DNA of 34,188 nt from Paenibacillus sp. (GTDB lineage Bacteria; Bacillota; Bacilli; Paenibacillales; Paenibacillaceae). Made by a program: the position numbers and the translations under genes. Shown piece by piece: positions 25,891 through 34,188 of this stretch. How positions within the stretch are numbered: position 1 is the stretch's first letter; the number at the start of each line of letters is the position of its first letter. The DNA lies in contig JAFWEX010000145.1 of the NCBI GenBank assembly GCA_017512705.1, forward strand, positions 1-34,188, written 5' to 3'. The notes under the pieces were generated by a model. That model made no database searches and was not told where the DNA came from. It saw nothing but the letters and a program-made list of their open reading frames with translations.

Positions 25891-25923
25891 CAAAAGCCCC
25901 CTGTTAGGTAACAAGGGACTTTC
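25891..25923 (-). terminator. Hairpin after sspP cluster
   Basis: AAAGCCCC/GGGACTTT-type stem with bulges and TGTTA/TAACA inside, about 55 bases after the sspP stop; T residues on both sides. Confidence 0.6.
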
Positions 25924-25978
25924 CATTTTTTATTTTTGATGTACGAAGCAAGTTTCATTCCATATCCTATTTTACAGA

Positions 25979-26131
25979 TTACCCCTCTGGGTTCAGATGA
26001 TCTACATGGTTCTGATTTTTCACTTTTTTGGACCCAGACAATGGTTCCTGCATGGAAGAGCGTTTGGATGAATGGTGCTGCTGCTGATTATCCTGAGCCT
26101 CTGGTACAGGGATTGCTTTCGGTTTGCTCAT
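25979..26131 (-). CDS. sspP: Small acid-soluble spore protein P
   Basis: A 50-aa spore protein. The segment EPLSGSKKVKNQNH is the conserved core of SspP (B. subtilis has EPLSGSKKVKNRNH), and the ends are short and hydrophilic. The ATG at 26131 follows GAGGAGG by about 8 bases; stop at 25979. Made in the forespore of B. subtilis. It is the third gene of a unit behind a forespore-type promoter (26747-26775), preceded by two small unknown genes. Too short for normal gene finders to catch reliably. Confidence 0.9.
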   Translation of the reverse strand: MSKPKAIPVPEAQDNQQQHHSSKRSSMQEPLSGSKKVKNQNHVDHLNPEG

Positions 26132-26153
26132 ACTGTTGCCTCCTCATCATAGG

Positions 26154-26330
26154 TTAGGAATGGGTCGGATCTCTATCTTCTGTTTTATCATGATTCAATG
26201 CATCCTGATGACGGCGATCATTGGAATCTTGCTGAATTTGCTGTGCATGATGACTATTAACCCCAGTATGTTCGAGATCTCTAACAACATTTTGCAGGTT
26301 TTTGTCCACACCTGACTTGGCTTTAGTCAT
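26154..26330 (-). CDS. Small hydrophilic protein, unknown, upstream of sspP
   Basis: A 58-aa, very hydrophilic protein rich in D, H, N, Q and K, with no Cys or Trp and no membrane segment. I do not recognise a family. AAAGGAG lies nine bases before the ATG at 26330. It is separated from sspP by 22 bases and from the gene before it by 32, so all three are probably one transcript. Composition is like that of small spore proteins (SASP), but this is inference. A longer in-frame start exists upstream but lacks a ribosome site. Confidence 0.65.
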   Translation of the reverse strand: MTKAKSGVDKNLQNVVRDLEHTGVNSHHAQQIQQDSNDRRHQDALNHDKTEDRDPTHS

Positions 26331-26362
26331 TCCATTCGACTCCTTTTGATTTTGTATTCTCG

Positions 26363-26704
26363 TTAAGATTTCGTGATTGACTGCAAAGACTGGGCACATT
26401 CATGAATATGGCGGGTATAGTCATGCGCCAGCTCCTGAATGGGTTCTGATCGCTCATCCGTCGTTCGACCATCACGCTCTACATCGACCAGTTCTACACG
26501 GACCTCGCGAGAATCAACATATTGGCATTTAAAATCAAAAGAGTACATTTCGTGGCCTGACGTTGCAATGTGTATCCGAATCGCTTGATTATCGGCTTCA
26601 TCAGCCATAACTTGTGCCTGATCACCCACATTCAGAACTTGAGGCAAGCGATCCTGCCATGCACCTACAAGTGTGTTTTGATCAATGTTTAACTCGCGGT
26701 TCAT
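26363..26704 (-). CDS. Hypothetical protein at head of sspP cluster
   Basis: A 113-aa protein I cannot place. It has a beta-rich middle (QVLNVGDQAQVMADEADNQ, IRIHIATSGHEMYSFDFKC, VRVELVDVERDGR), a basic/acidic C-terminal helix (SEPIQELAHDYTRHIHECAQSL), and no signal peptide. The ATG at 26704 follows GGAGGTGG by seven bases. It is the first gene after the forespore-type promoter, which suggests a sporulation role; no family support. Confidence 0.68.
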   Translation of the reverse strand: MNRELNIDQNTLVGAWQDRLPQVLNVGDQAQVMADEADNQAIRIHIATSGHEMYSFDFKCQYVDSREVRVELVDVERDGRTTDERSEPIQELAHDYTRHIHECAQSLQSITKS

Positions 26705-26746
26705 CTTAACCACCTCCACTTCTATAACGTGTGGAAATGATGTTGT

Positions 26747-26775
26747 TTTTATGCATGCTACTCCTTCACCTATTC
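26747..26775 (-). promoter_or_regulatory. Forespore-type (sigma-G) promoter of the sspP cluster
   Basis: Minus strand: GAATA (26775-26771), a 17-base spacer and CATAAAA (26753-26747). The pattern gHATR-N17/18-CATNHTA is met with one mismatch in the -10. It is 43 bases before the first gene of the cluster. Confidence 0.5.
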
Positions 26776-26792
26776 GGTTATAAAATAAAATC

Positions 26793-26826
26793 AAAAAAGG
26801 ACCCGAGCGTTATCGCTCGAATCCTT
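26793..26826 (-). terminator. Terminator after tRNA-Ser
   Basis: On the minus strand AAGGA and CGAGCG pair with CGCTCG and TCCTT around TTAT, with a two-base mismatch, then six T. It stands 16 bases after the tRNA 3' end. Confidence 0.85.
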
Positions 26827-26841
26827 ATTATAAGTGTAGTA

Positions 26842-26930
26842 TGGCGGAGAGGGTGGGATTCGAACCCACGTGGGCTTGCACCCTAACGGTTTTCAAGACC
26901 GCCCCGTTATGACCGCTTCGGTACCTCTCC
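26842..26930 (-). tRNA. tRNA-Ser (anticodon UGA)
   Basis: Full cloverleaf on the minus strand: acceptor GGAGAGG/CCTCTCC with encoded CCA (26842-26844), D arm, anticodon loop CTTGAAA with anticodon TGA, a long class II variable arm (AGGGTGCAAGCCCAC region), and T arm with GGTTCGAATCC. The length of 89 and the long variable arm fit tRNA-Ser. It stands just after serS in gene order, as in B. subtilis. Confidence 0.96.
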
Positions 26931-26963
26931 AAGTATTTATTTTATAAACTTGCCACGAAAATT

Positions 26964-26993
26964 ATCATACCATAGATCATTAGGTAATTGCAA
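26964..26993 (-). promoter_or_regulatory. Promoter of tRNA-Ser
   Basis: Minus strand: TTGCAA (26993-26988), 18-base spacer, TGG-TATGAT (-10 at 26969-26964), an extended -10 form. The start point would lie about 25 bases before the tRNA 5' end. Confidence 0.65.
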
Positions 26994-27048
26994 GTTTTTT
27001 TATTTTTTTTTTGAAAAAGTAAAAATCAATTTAAAATAACCCTAATGC

Positions 27049-27105
27049 ATCATCTGACTCTATCTGTCTCCTGCACATAACAGATAACAGATAGAGTCAG
27101 ATGAT
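27049..27105. repeat. Perfect 19-bp inverted repeat between serS and tRNA-Ser
   Basis: ATCATCTGACTCTATCTGT (27049-27067) pairs exactly with ACAGATAGAGTCAGATGAT (27087-27105) around a 19-base loop. It stands 51 bases after the serS stop and probably ends serS transcription, but the T-run after it on the minus strand is not immediate. Confidence 0.75.
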
Positions 27106-27155
27106 ACGGTTAGGCAGTACGATCTCACACTTTTTTCTAAACGTGACACTTTCCT

Positions 27156-28439
27156 TTACACACGGCGAGTGATAGCTTCAATCCCGCCCATATAAGGTCG
27201 TAACGCTTCCGGTATAATCACCGTACCATCTTCCTGCTGATAATTCTCCAAAATGGCTGCAACCGTACGTCCTACAGCCAGCCCTGAACCGTTCAGTGTG
27301 TGTACAAATTCTGGCTTCGCTTTTGGCTCTCTGCGGAAACGAATATTGGCACGGCGTGCCTGGAAGTCTTCACAGTTAGAGCAGGATGAAATTTCACGAT
27401 AGGTGTTGCTTTCTGGCAACCACACCTCGATGTCATACGTTTTAGCTGAGGTGAAGCCCATATCTGCCGTACAGAGCGTCAACACGCGGTAAGGCAAGCC
27501 CAGCAGTTGCAGCACTCGCTCTGCGTTCTGTGTCATCTTCTCCAGCTCGTCATACGATGTCTCTGGTGTAGACAGTTTCAGCAGCTCTACCTTGTTGAAC
27601 TGATGCTGACGGATCAAACCACGAGTATCCCGTCCAGCCGAACCGGCTTCAGAACGGAAGCACGAACTATATGCCACAAAATGTTTTGGCAGATCATCCG
27701 CATTTAAAATCTCTTCACGGTGGTAGTTCGTTACTGGCACTTCTGCTGTTGGAATCAAATAATATTCTGTGTCTCTAAGCTTGAAGAGATCTTCCTCGAA
27801 CTTCGGCAGTTGACCTGTTCCAAACAAGCTGTCGCGATTCACGATATATGGAGGCAAAATCTCCTCGTATCCGTGCTGGTCACTGTGCAAATCCATCATA
27901 AAGTTGATCAGCGCACGCTCCAGACGCGCTCCAAGCCCCTTGTAAAAGGTAAAACGGGAACCCGTTACTTTAGCTGCTGCTTCAAAATCAAGAATATCCA
28001 GGTCTTGTGCAATCTCCCAATGCGCTTTGGGCGTAAATGAAAAAGACTTCGGCTCTTCCCACCGACGAATTTCCACATTGTCCTCTTCTGACTTACCGAC
28101 AGGTACACTTTCATTAGGAATGTTAGGGATTGCCATCGTCAAATCACTAATTTTCACTTCAAGCTCACGCACTTCTTCGTCCATCGCTTTAATTCGATCG
28201 GATACTTCTCGCATTTCGACAATCAAATCATCTGCGTTCTCACGATTCTTCTTGAGTCTTGCTACCTCAGCAGACACCGTATTGCGGCGACTCTTCAGGT
28301 TTTCACTCTCCTGAAGCAGCTCCCGGCGCTTTGCATCCATTTCAGTAAATCCAGCAATCAAATCGAGTGATTTACCGCGGTTGTTTAACGCTTCTTCTAC
28401 TCGTGCATATTCATTCCGCAATATTTTAACATCAAGCAC
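27156..28439 (-). CDS. serS: Seryl-tRNA synthetase
   Basis: Class II aminoacyl-tRNA synthetase, 427 aa, charging tRNA-Ser. An N-terminal coiled-coil arm (about 30-105) that reaches the tRNA long arm is followed by the catalytic domain with TAEVP (231-235), motif 2 [14 protein letters not shown] (261-274) and motif 3 [11 protein letters not shown] (386-396). The GTG start at 28439 lies six bases after AGGAGGGG. No T-box leader was seen; a TATAAT (28532-28527 on the minus strand) is the probable -10. Confidence 0.98.
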   Translation of the reverse strand: MLDVKILRNEYARVEEALNNRGKSLDLIAGFTEMDAKRRELLQESENLKSRRNTVSAEVARLKKNRENADDLIVEMREVSDRIKAMDEEVRELEVKISDLTMAIPNIPNESVPVGKSEEDNVEIRRWEEPKSFSFTPKAHWEIAQDLDILDFEAAAKVTGSRFTFYKGLGARLERALINFMMDLHSDQHGYEEILPPYIVNRDSLFGTGQLPKFEEDLFKLRDTEYYLIPTAEVPVTNYHREEILNADDLPKHFVAYSSCFRSEAGSAGRDTRGLIRQHQFNKVELLKLSTPETSYDELEKMTQNAERVLQLLGLPYRVLTLCTADMGFTSAKTYDIEVWLPESNTYREISSCSNCEDFQARRANIRFRREPKAKPEFVHTLNGSGLAVGRTVAAILENYQQEDGTVIIPEALRPYMGGIEAITRRV

Positions 28440-28526
28440 AACGTACCCCTCCTAATTAAACCTACAATATCAAAACTTGTGTCAGACCCATTCTTGAAAA
28501 TCTGAAATCATGCAACCTCAGTACCT

Positions 28527-28532
28527 ATTATA
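28527..28532 (-). promoter_or_regulatory. Likely -10 of serS
   Basis: A perfect TATAAT on the minus strand lies 88 bases before serS. A clear -35 is not visible. It places serS transcription below the structured element after pdxT. Confidence 0.4.
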
Positions 28533-28554
28533 GCCTACTCCATACCAACAACCG

Positions 28555-28708
28555 AAAAAACAACCTATGTCCCCAGGTGCTGCCTCTGCCGCAATTCCGC
28601 TATGCAGCAGTTACAAGCAACATGAGGCATCCGTTTCAGATGCAGCTGCCACAGCGGCCTAGAATAGCAGCTGAGGAGTGCTCCGATGACCGGGAGATCA
28701 TAGGTTGT
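28555..28708 (-). ncRNA. Candidate structured RNA after pdxT
   Basis: On the minus strand, ACAACCTATG (28708-28699) pairs exactly with CATAGGTTGT (28569-28560), and UCCC/GGGGA extends the closing stem. Inside there are three hairpins: CAGCTGC/GCAGCTG, CATCT-GAAAC-GGATG and CTGCTGC/GCGGCAG, giving a multibranched shape. A T6 run follows the closing arm, as in a terminator. It starts 10 bases after the pdxT stop. It could be an elaborate terminator of pdxS-pdxT, or an independent regulatory RNA. No known family was recognised. Confidence 0.45.
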
Positions 28709-28718
28709 ACATCATACT

Positions 28719-29309
28719 TTATTTTGCTTCTACCGATTTTTTATATGTTCTGGCCATGTCTACAAAATAAGCATGCAGACGATAATCATCCGTAAGCTCA
28801 GGATGGTAAGAACAAGCCAGTAAATGTCCCTGACGTGCTGTCACAATCTCATCTTTGTACGTTGAAAGAATTTCGACCTGTTCACCTACACTCTCAATTA
28901 ACGGAGCACGTATAAATACAGCTCGTACTGTCTCGTCAATGCCTTTGACTGGTAGATCGGTCTCGAAGCTTTCTCGCTGTCTTCCAAATGCATTACGGGA
29001 CACTGTGATATCCATAAGCTCCAGGTGAGCTTCCTCTTGGCCCTGGATGCGCTTCGCCATAACGATCAAGCCCGCACAGGTTCCGAATACCGGCTTTCCT
29101 TCTGAAGCAAAAGCACGGATAGCCTCCACGAACCCATACTTGCGCATCAGCTTCCCAATCGTTGTACTTTCTCCACCCGGCAGAATCAATCCATCCAGTT
29201 CATCTAGCTGCTGGACTTGCTTAATGGCTACACCTTCTGCCCCAGCACGCTCAATACTGCGTATATGCTCTGTAACAGCACCTTGAAGTGCTAACACGCC
29301 AATCTTCAT
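28719..29309 (-). CDS. pdxT: Pyridoxal 5'-phosphate synthase glutaminase subunit
   Basis: Glutaminase partner of the PLP synthase, 196 aa, feeding ammonia to PdxS. The class I amidotransferase triad is Cys78 in GTCAGL with His169 and Glu171 in HPE. GGESTT (45-50) forms the oxyanion part. The ATG at 29309 follows AGAGGA; it is 18 bases after pdxS on the same transcript, the usual pdxS-pdxT order. The structured element at 28555-28708 follows. Confidence 0.97.
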   Translation of the reverse strand: MKIGVLALQGAVTEHIRSIERAGAEGVAIKQVQQLDELDGLILPGGESTTIGKLMRKYGFVEAIRAFASEGKPVFGTCAGLIVMAKRIQGQEEAHLELMDITVSRNAFGRQRESFETDLPVKGIDETVRAVFIRAPLIESVGEQVEILSTYKDEIVTARQGHLLACSYHPELTDDYRLHAYFVDMARTYKKSVEAK

Positions 29310-29327
29310 CTGTAGATTCCTCTTCTC

Positions 29328-30209
29328 TTACCAGCCGCGATCCTGCATACGCTCGGAAGGTGCAAGTTTGGAAATTTCAATGCCTTTCATTGGTGCTCCA
29401 AGATTTTTAGAAACCTCAGCAATCAATTTGTAATCCGTGTAATGTGTTGTAGCTTCAACAATTGCACGAGCAAATTTCTCTGGGCTATCGGATTTGAAAA
29501 TACCGGAACCTACAAAAACACCATCTGCACCAAGATGCATCATTAGTGCTGCATCTGCTGGAGTTGCTACGCCGCCCGCAGCGAAGTTAACCACTGGCAA
29601 TTTTCCGTTCTCATGTACATCAAGCAAAAGCTCGTATGCAACGCCAAGGTTTTTTGCTTCCGCATACAGCTCGTCCTTCGACATATTCGTTACTTTACGA
29701 ATTTGGCTGTTGATGAAACGCATGTGACGTACCGCTTCAACAATGTTACCTGTTCCAGGCTCACCCTTCGTACGAATCATGGATGCTCCTTCACCGATCC
29801 GGCGAAGTGCTTCACCCAGGTCTTTGGCTCCACATACAAACGGCACAGTGAACTCATGTTTATCGATATGAAACACTTCATCTGCAGGAGTTAATACTTC
29901 ACTCTCGTCCAAGTAATCCACACCAAGCGACTCAAGCACTTTAGCCTCTACATAATGACCAATGCGCGCTTTTGCCATAACAGGAATGCTTACAACCTTC
30001 ATCACTTCTTCGACAATTGTTGGATCAGCCATGCGAGCAACCCCACCTGCTGCCCGAATATCGGAAGGCACGCGCTCAAGTGCCATTACTGCTGTTGCAC
30101 CTGCTGCTTCCGCAATTTTAGCTTGCTCAGCGTTCATGACATCCATGATCACGCCGCCTTTTTGCATTTCAGCCATTCCTCTTTTAACACGTGATGTTCC
30201 CGTTTCCAT
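29328..30209 (-). CDS. pdxS: Pyridoxal 5'-phosphate synthase lyase subunit
   Basis: Twelve-subunit barrel enzyme making pyridoxal phosphate from ribose 5-phosphate, glyceraldehyde 3-phosphate and ammonia, 293 aa. The two catalytic lysines are Lys80 in VMAKARIGH and Lys148 in [10 protein letters not shown], and the phosphate site [10 protein letters not shown] is present. Very highly conserved throughout. The ATG at 30209 follows GGGGGG by nine bases. It has its own promoter (30378-30405) and a leader of about 160 bases. Confidence 0.98.
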   Translation of the reverse strand: METGTSRVKRGMAEMQKGGVIMDVMNAEQAKIAEAAGATAVMALERVPSDIRAAGGVARMADPTIVEEVMKVVSIPVMAKARIGHYVEAKVLESLGVDYLDESEVLTPADEVFHIDKHEFTVPFVCGAKDLGEALRRIGEGASMIRTKGEPGTGNIVEAVRHMRFINSQIRKVTNMSKDELYAEAKNLGVAYELLLDVHENGKLPVVNFAAGGVATPADAALMMHLGADGVFVGSGIFKSDSPEKFARAIVEATTHYTDYKLIAEVSKNLGAPMKGIEISKLAPSERMQDRGW

Positions 30210-30347
30210 ATTCCAAGCCCCCCGTAATGTATGTGTTGTCTCCCATTTTCAATAAGCAAATACTGCTTTTATTCAGATGAAAGAACTTTAGACTTTTATA
30301 CTTTAATACGTAGAATTCTAACTTGTTATTTTACCGGAAAAATCATA

Positions 30348-30385
30348 AATATACAATCCATACATTCAGTATTAGTTTGTATATT
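30348..30385. repeat. Inverted repeat over the pdxS promoter
   Basis: AATATACAA (30348-30356) and TTGTATATT (30377-30385) form perfect nine-base arms 20 bases apart. The right arm covers the -10 hexamer of the pdxS promoter, a position typical of an operator. Confidence 0.5.
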
Positions 30386-30405
30386 ATGAACAAATTAACT
30401 GTCAA
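30378..30405 (-). promoter_or_regulatory. Sigma-A promoter of pdxS-pdxT
   Basis: Minus strand: perfect TTGACA (30405-30400), 16-base spacer, TATACA (30383-30378), about 170 bases before pdxS. It overlaps the inverted repeat at 30348-30385. Confidence 0.6.
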
Positions 30406-30452
30406 AGTCCTAATGCTTTAACCATACTTTGTTTCGAAAAAGTCATTTCTGG

Positions 30453-31847
30453 TTAAAACAAGTTCTTGATCCCATCGAATAAATCAACGAAGAAATCCTT
30501 GATAGCACGGAAGAAGAGACGGAACCAACCACCTTTTTCAGCCTCTTCGGCTGTAATCAGATTTACGGTTTTTTCTTGCGGCTCGATTCCCTCTGCTTTG
30601 TACGTGTAAGTTACCGTGCCCACTTTGCTGCCTGCTTTGATTGGGGCAACCAGTTTATCCGCTTCTGTTACACTTGCTTTGAATGTCACATCCAGGTTTT
30701 GTGTACCTTTAGGGACAACAAAACTTACTGCATTATCTGTCACGACAGGAACGGTCGTCTCTTTTCCTTTTTTCAGAGGTACTGCTTCCCAGCCTGTCAC
30801 TTTTGTTTTGCCTGCAACTGCTTGCTTCACCTCAAAATGATCAAATCCATAGTCTAGCACCTTTTTAGTCTCTCTAAATCGTGCAGATTCTGAATCTGTG
30901 CCCATTACCACACTAATCAAACGCATGCCGTTACGTTCAGCCGTACCCGCAAAGTTGTTTCCGGCATTACTTGTGTGGCCTGTTTTCATACCATCCAGAC
31001 CTTCGTAAGCGTAGCTTTTGAAGTTGGTTATATTTTTATTCTCTTCCAGCATCCAGTTATAGTTGATAATTGGTGCTTTGTCGTTAGGGCGAAACTTGTA
31101 CGATTGAATAGTTGTAAATTCCTTAAAATCTGGATGATCTTTCACGATATATCTGCACAAGATAGCAGCGTCCAAGGCAGACATAACCGTTTCCTTGTCT
31201 TCTGCCGGACGGAATTTTTCTGGCATATCTTCACGATCGAGACCAGTGGAGTTAATGAAGAATGTATCCTTCATACCCATCCGCTTTGCTTCTTCGTTCA
31301 TCATTTTCACAAACTCTAGTTCCGAACCTGCAACATACTCGGCCAATGCTACGGTAGCATCGTTCGCTGATCCAACGGCCATAGCAATATACAGATCTTT
31401 CACCGTATGCTTATCACCTTCAGCCAAGAAAATACGTGACCCGATACTTTTAGCTGCATTTTCACTAACTTCAACCACAGTATCCCAGCCAAATTTCCCT
31501 TGTTTGACCTGTTCAGCCACGATATACTCCGTCATCATTTTCGTCATACTTGCTGGAGGCATTGCTTTATCAGCATCTACGGATAACAGCACCTGCCCTG
31601 TGGAAGCTTCCATCAGGATTGCAGCTCTCACATCAAGTCCAAGTGAGTCTACCGGTGGAATTTTTGCTGCCTTAGCTGCAGTTGTTTTCGTTGTTGTTGC
31701 ATTCGCTGTTAGCATCTGACTGGAATTGTCGGCAGCAGCCATTACAGGCATTACAGCAGACATGCATAGCACGTTAAGGAGCATAACGGAGGCTACGCTC
31801 TTTTTGAGGATATGACGTTTCTTTTTATTCATGTGTTTAGCTTTCAA
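30453..31847 (-). CDS. dacA: D-alanyl-D-alanine carboxypeptidase (PBP5)
   Basis: Low-molecular-weight penicillin-binding protein that trims the terminal D-Ala from peptidoglycan stems, 464 aa. A signal peptide (about 1-38) and a Thr/Lys/Ala-rich linker (about 47-62) precede the S11 domain with Ser100-x-x-Lys103 (SMTK), SAN (160-162) and KTG (288-290). The C-terminus carries the amphipathic membrane-anchoring helix (FRLFFRAIKDFFVDLFDG). TTG start at 31847 with GAAGGGAG nine bases upstream; a short stem (CTTCG-N3-CGAAG) overlaps that site. Between guaB and pdxS, as in B. subtilis. Confidence 0.96.
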   Translation of the reverse strand: MKAKHMNKKKRHILKKSVASVMLLNVLCMSAVMPVMAAADNSSQMLTANATTTKTTAAKAAKIPPVDSLGLDVRAAILMEASTGQVLLSVDADKAMPPASMTKMMTEYIVAEQVKQGKFGWDTVVEVSENAAKSIGSRIFLAEGDKHTVKDLYIAMAVGSANDATVALAEYVAGSELEFVKMMNEEAKRMGMKDTFFINSTGLDREDMPEKFRPAEDKETVMSALDAAILCRYIVKDHPDFKEFTTIQSYKFRPNDKAPIINYNWMLEENKNITNFKSYAYEGLDGMKTGHTSNAGNNFAGTAERNGMRLISVVMGTDSESARFRETKKVLDYGFDHFEVKQAVAGKTKVTGWEAVPLKKGKETTVPVVTDNAVSFVVPKGTQNLDVTFKASVTEADKLVAPIKAGSKVGTVTYTYKAEGIEPQEKTVNLITAEEAEKGGWFRLFFRAIKDFFVDLFDGIKNLF

Positions 31848-32265
31848 TGATGAATACTCCCTTCGATCCGAAGCCTTTAAGTAATATGCCTCAGTGCAGC
31901 TTAAGCTGCCTTTTTCTAAATTCCTTTGATTGCATCAATGGATGTGTATCAATACTATATGTGCTGTATCGAAATGAGCAATTTCATTGCTCCAACTTTC
32001 AATTGAATGATCACTTCATTCACAGCTTGCCGAATTCTTTTATGTAATGGACATCGGCTTCTCCTACGACATTAGGGCGCAAATCTTGCTCTCCCTGATC
32101 ACAAAACATATCCAATATGGATCACGTCAAAAAAAGGCCGCAACGCCCAGATCCATCGTTGGACGATCAACGCTCACTCTATTCTATCACAGGGGTATCC
32201 GCAAAAAAAGACAAGCTCGGCGAAAATCGCCAAGCTTGTCCTGGGAATCATTGACTATCGTTGAA
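31848..32265. other. Intergenic region between dacA and guaB
   Basis: About 420 bases without a gene. It holds a 14-base palindrome GCAGCTTAAGCTGC (31896-31909), the small stem overlapping the dacA ribosome site (31861-31873), and the guaB terminator (32203-32240). The dacA promoter must lie here but was not recognised with confidence. Confidence 0.5.
32203..32240 (-). terminator. Terminator of guaB
   Basis: On the minus strand GACAAGCTTGGCG pairs with CGCCGAGCTTGTC, one mismatch, around ATTTT; seven T follow. It is 26 bases after the guaB stop. Confidence 0.92.
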
Positions 32266-33747
<1,482 letters not shown>

Positions 33748-33829
33748 TCAGCTCTACGGACCAAAACCCGAAGATTCTAGGCTGTATTGTATGCCGAAAA
33801 ATACGTTTTCTGAAAATATATTATTGTCC

Positions 33830-33859
33830 ATCTTAGCAAAGCGATATTTAGAATGTCAA
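33830..33859 (-). promoter_or_regulatory. Sigma-A promoter of guaB
   Basis: Minus strand: perfect TTGACA (33859-33854), 18-base spacer, TAAGAT (33835-33830), about 107 bases before the GTG start. No purine riboswitch or PurR box was recognised in the leader. Confidence 0.65.
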
Positions 33860-34050
33860 GGGAAACTCCTTGAATCAATTAGGTGTAGTCCCCCGTGAAA
33901 CAAATGTTTCCCTTGCATGGACACTAATCTTATTAATATAACAAAAATAAATTCTTTCATTCAGCACATTACGTTGTGTTTATGGTTTTGTCTTGTCCTT
34001 AAGTTGTCCTTGAATGGAAATTTCTATGTCAATCATTGAGTAAATATAAT

Positions 34051-34084
34051 AAAAACCACCACCGAATTTCATCGGCAGTGGTTC
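34051..34084 (-). terminator. Terminator of the rRNA operon
   Basis: On the minus strand AACCAC and CCGA arms pair with TCGG and GTGGTT, a two-base mismatch between, followed by five T and AT-rich DNA. It stands a few bases after 5S rRNA. Confidence 0.8.
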
Positions 34085-34087
34085 TTT

Positions 34088-34188
34088 GCTTGGCGGCTTC
34101 CTACTCTCCCAGGACCCTGCGGTCCAAGTACCATCGGCGCTAGAGGGCTTAACGGTCGTGTTCGGGATGGGTACGTGTGGAACCCCTC
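34088..34188 (-). rRNA. rrf: 5S ribosomal RNA, 5' end outside the window
   Basis: The minus strand reads GAGGGGTTCCACACG, then CCCATCCCGAACACGACC and ends in AGGAAGCCGCC, the conserved 5S rRNA order. About 100 of some 117 bases are visible; the first bases are beyond the right edge. It marks the 3' end of an rRNA operon on the minus strand. Confidence 0.93.

Noticed and set aside
28440-28718. T-box leader for serS
   Set aside because: I looked for the conserved T-box bulge (GGTGG-ACC-GCG) on the minus strand and did not find it.

Overview
The window looks like a piece of a Paenibacillus-type (low-GC, endospore-forming Firmicute) chromosome. The signs are a small acid-soluble spore protein gene (sspP), sporulation-type promoters, RNA polymerase delta (rpoE), Bacillus-like gene orders, frequent GTG/TTG starts with strong AGGAGG-type ribosome binding sites, and protein sequences closest in style to Paenibacillus. 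No prophage, insertion sequence, CRISPR array or obvious foreign island is visible. It is mostly core chromosome with some accessory genes.

Left part (1-11.9 kb): the start of rpoE (cut by the window edge); a subtilisin-like protease without a signal peptide; a translationally coupled ywiB-argS pair; a GH51 arabinofuranosidase (abfA) with a promoter that carries a dyad and a CcpA cre box, followed by a small cysteine-rich protein; then the ywhD / pbpG / speE-speB block known from Bacillus subtilis, with pbpG divergent from the spermidine genes and preceded by a forespore-type promoter.

Middle (12-26 kb): an M1 metallopeptidase overlapping a polytopic membrane protein; an NlpC/P60 cell-wall hydrolase behind a c-di-AMP (ydaO) riboswitch and WalR-like boxes; an acetyltransferase; a membrane-anchored cytochrome c; a pterin carbinolamine dehydratase; a small unknown gene; motAB behind a sigma-D-type promoter; rluF with an upstream orphan PAS histidine kinase; tadA behind a cluster of DnaA-box-like 9-mers; a second acetyltransferase; and a lipoprotein.

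Right part (26-34 kb), mostly on the minus strand: a three-gene cluster ending in sspP behind a forespore-type promoter; tRNA-Ser(UGA); serS; a candidate structured RNA; pdxS-pdxT (pyridoxal phosphate synthase); dacA (PBP5); guaB; and the 3' part of a 5S rRNA from an rRNA operon. The order rrn-guaB-dacA-pdxS-pdxT-serS-tRNA-Ser-(...)-tadA matches the origin-proximal region of B. subtilis, so the window is probably near oriC. No clear new multi-gene defence or biosynthetic system was found. The best leads are regulatory: the DnaA-box cluster, the spore operon with two unknown genes, the structured RNA after pdxT, the riboswitch/WalR double control of the NlpC/P60 gene, and the abfA promoter.
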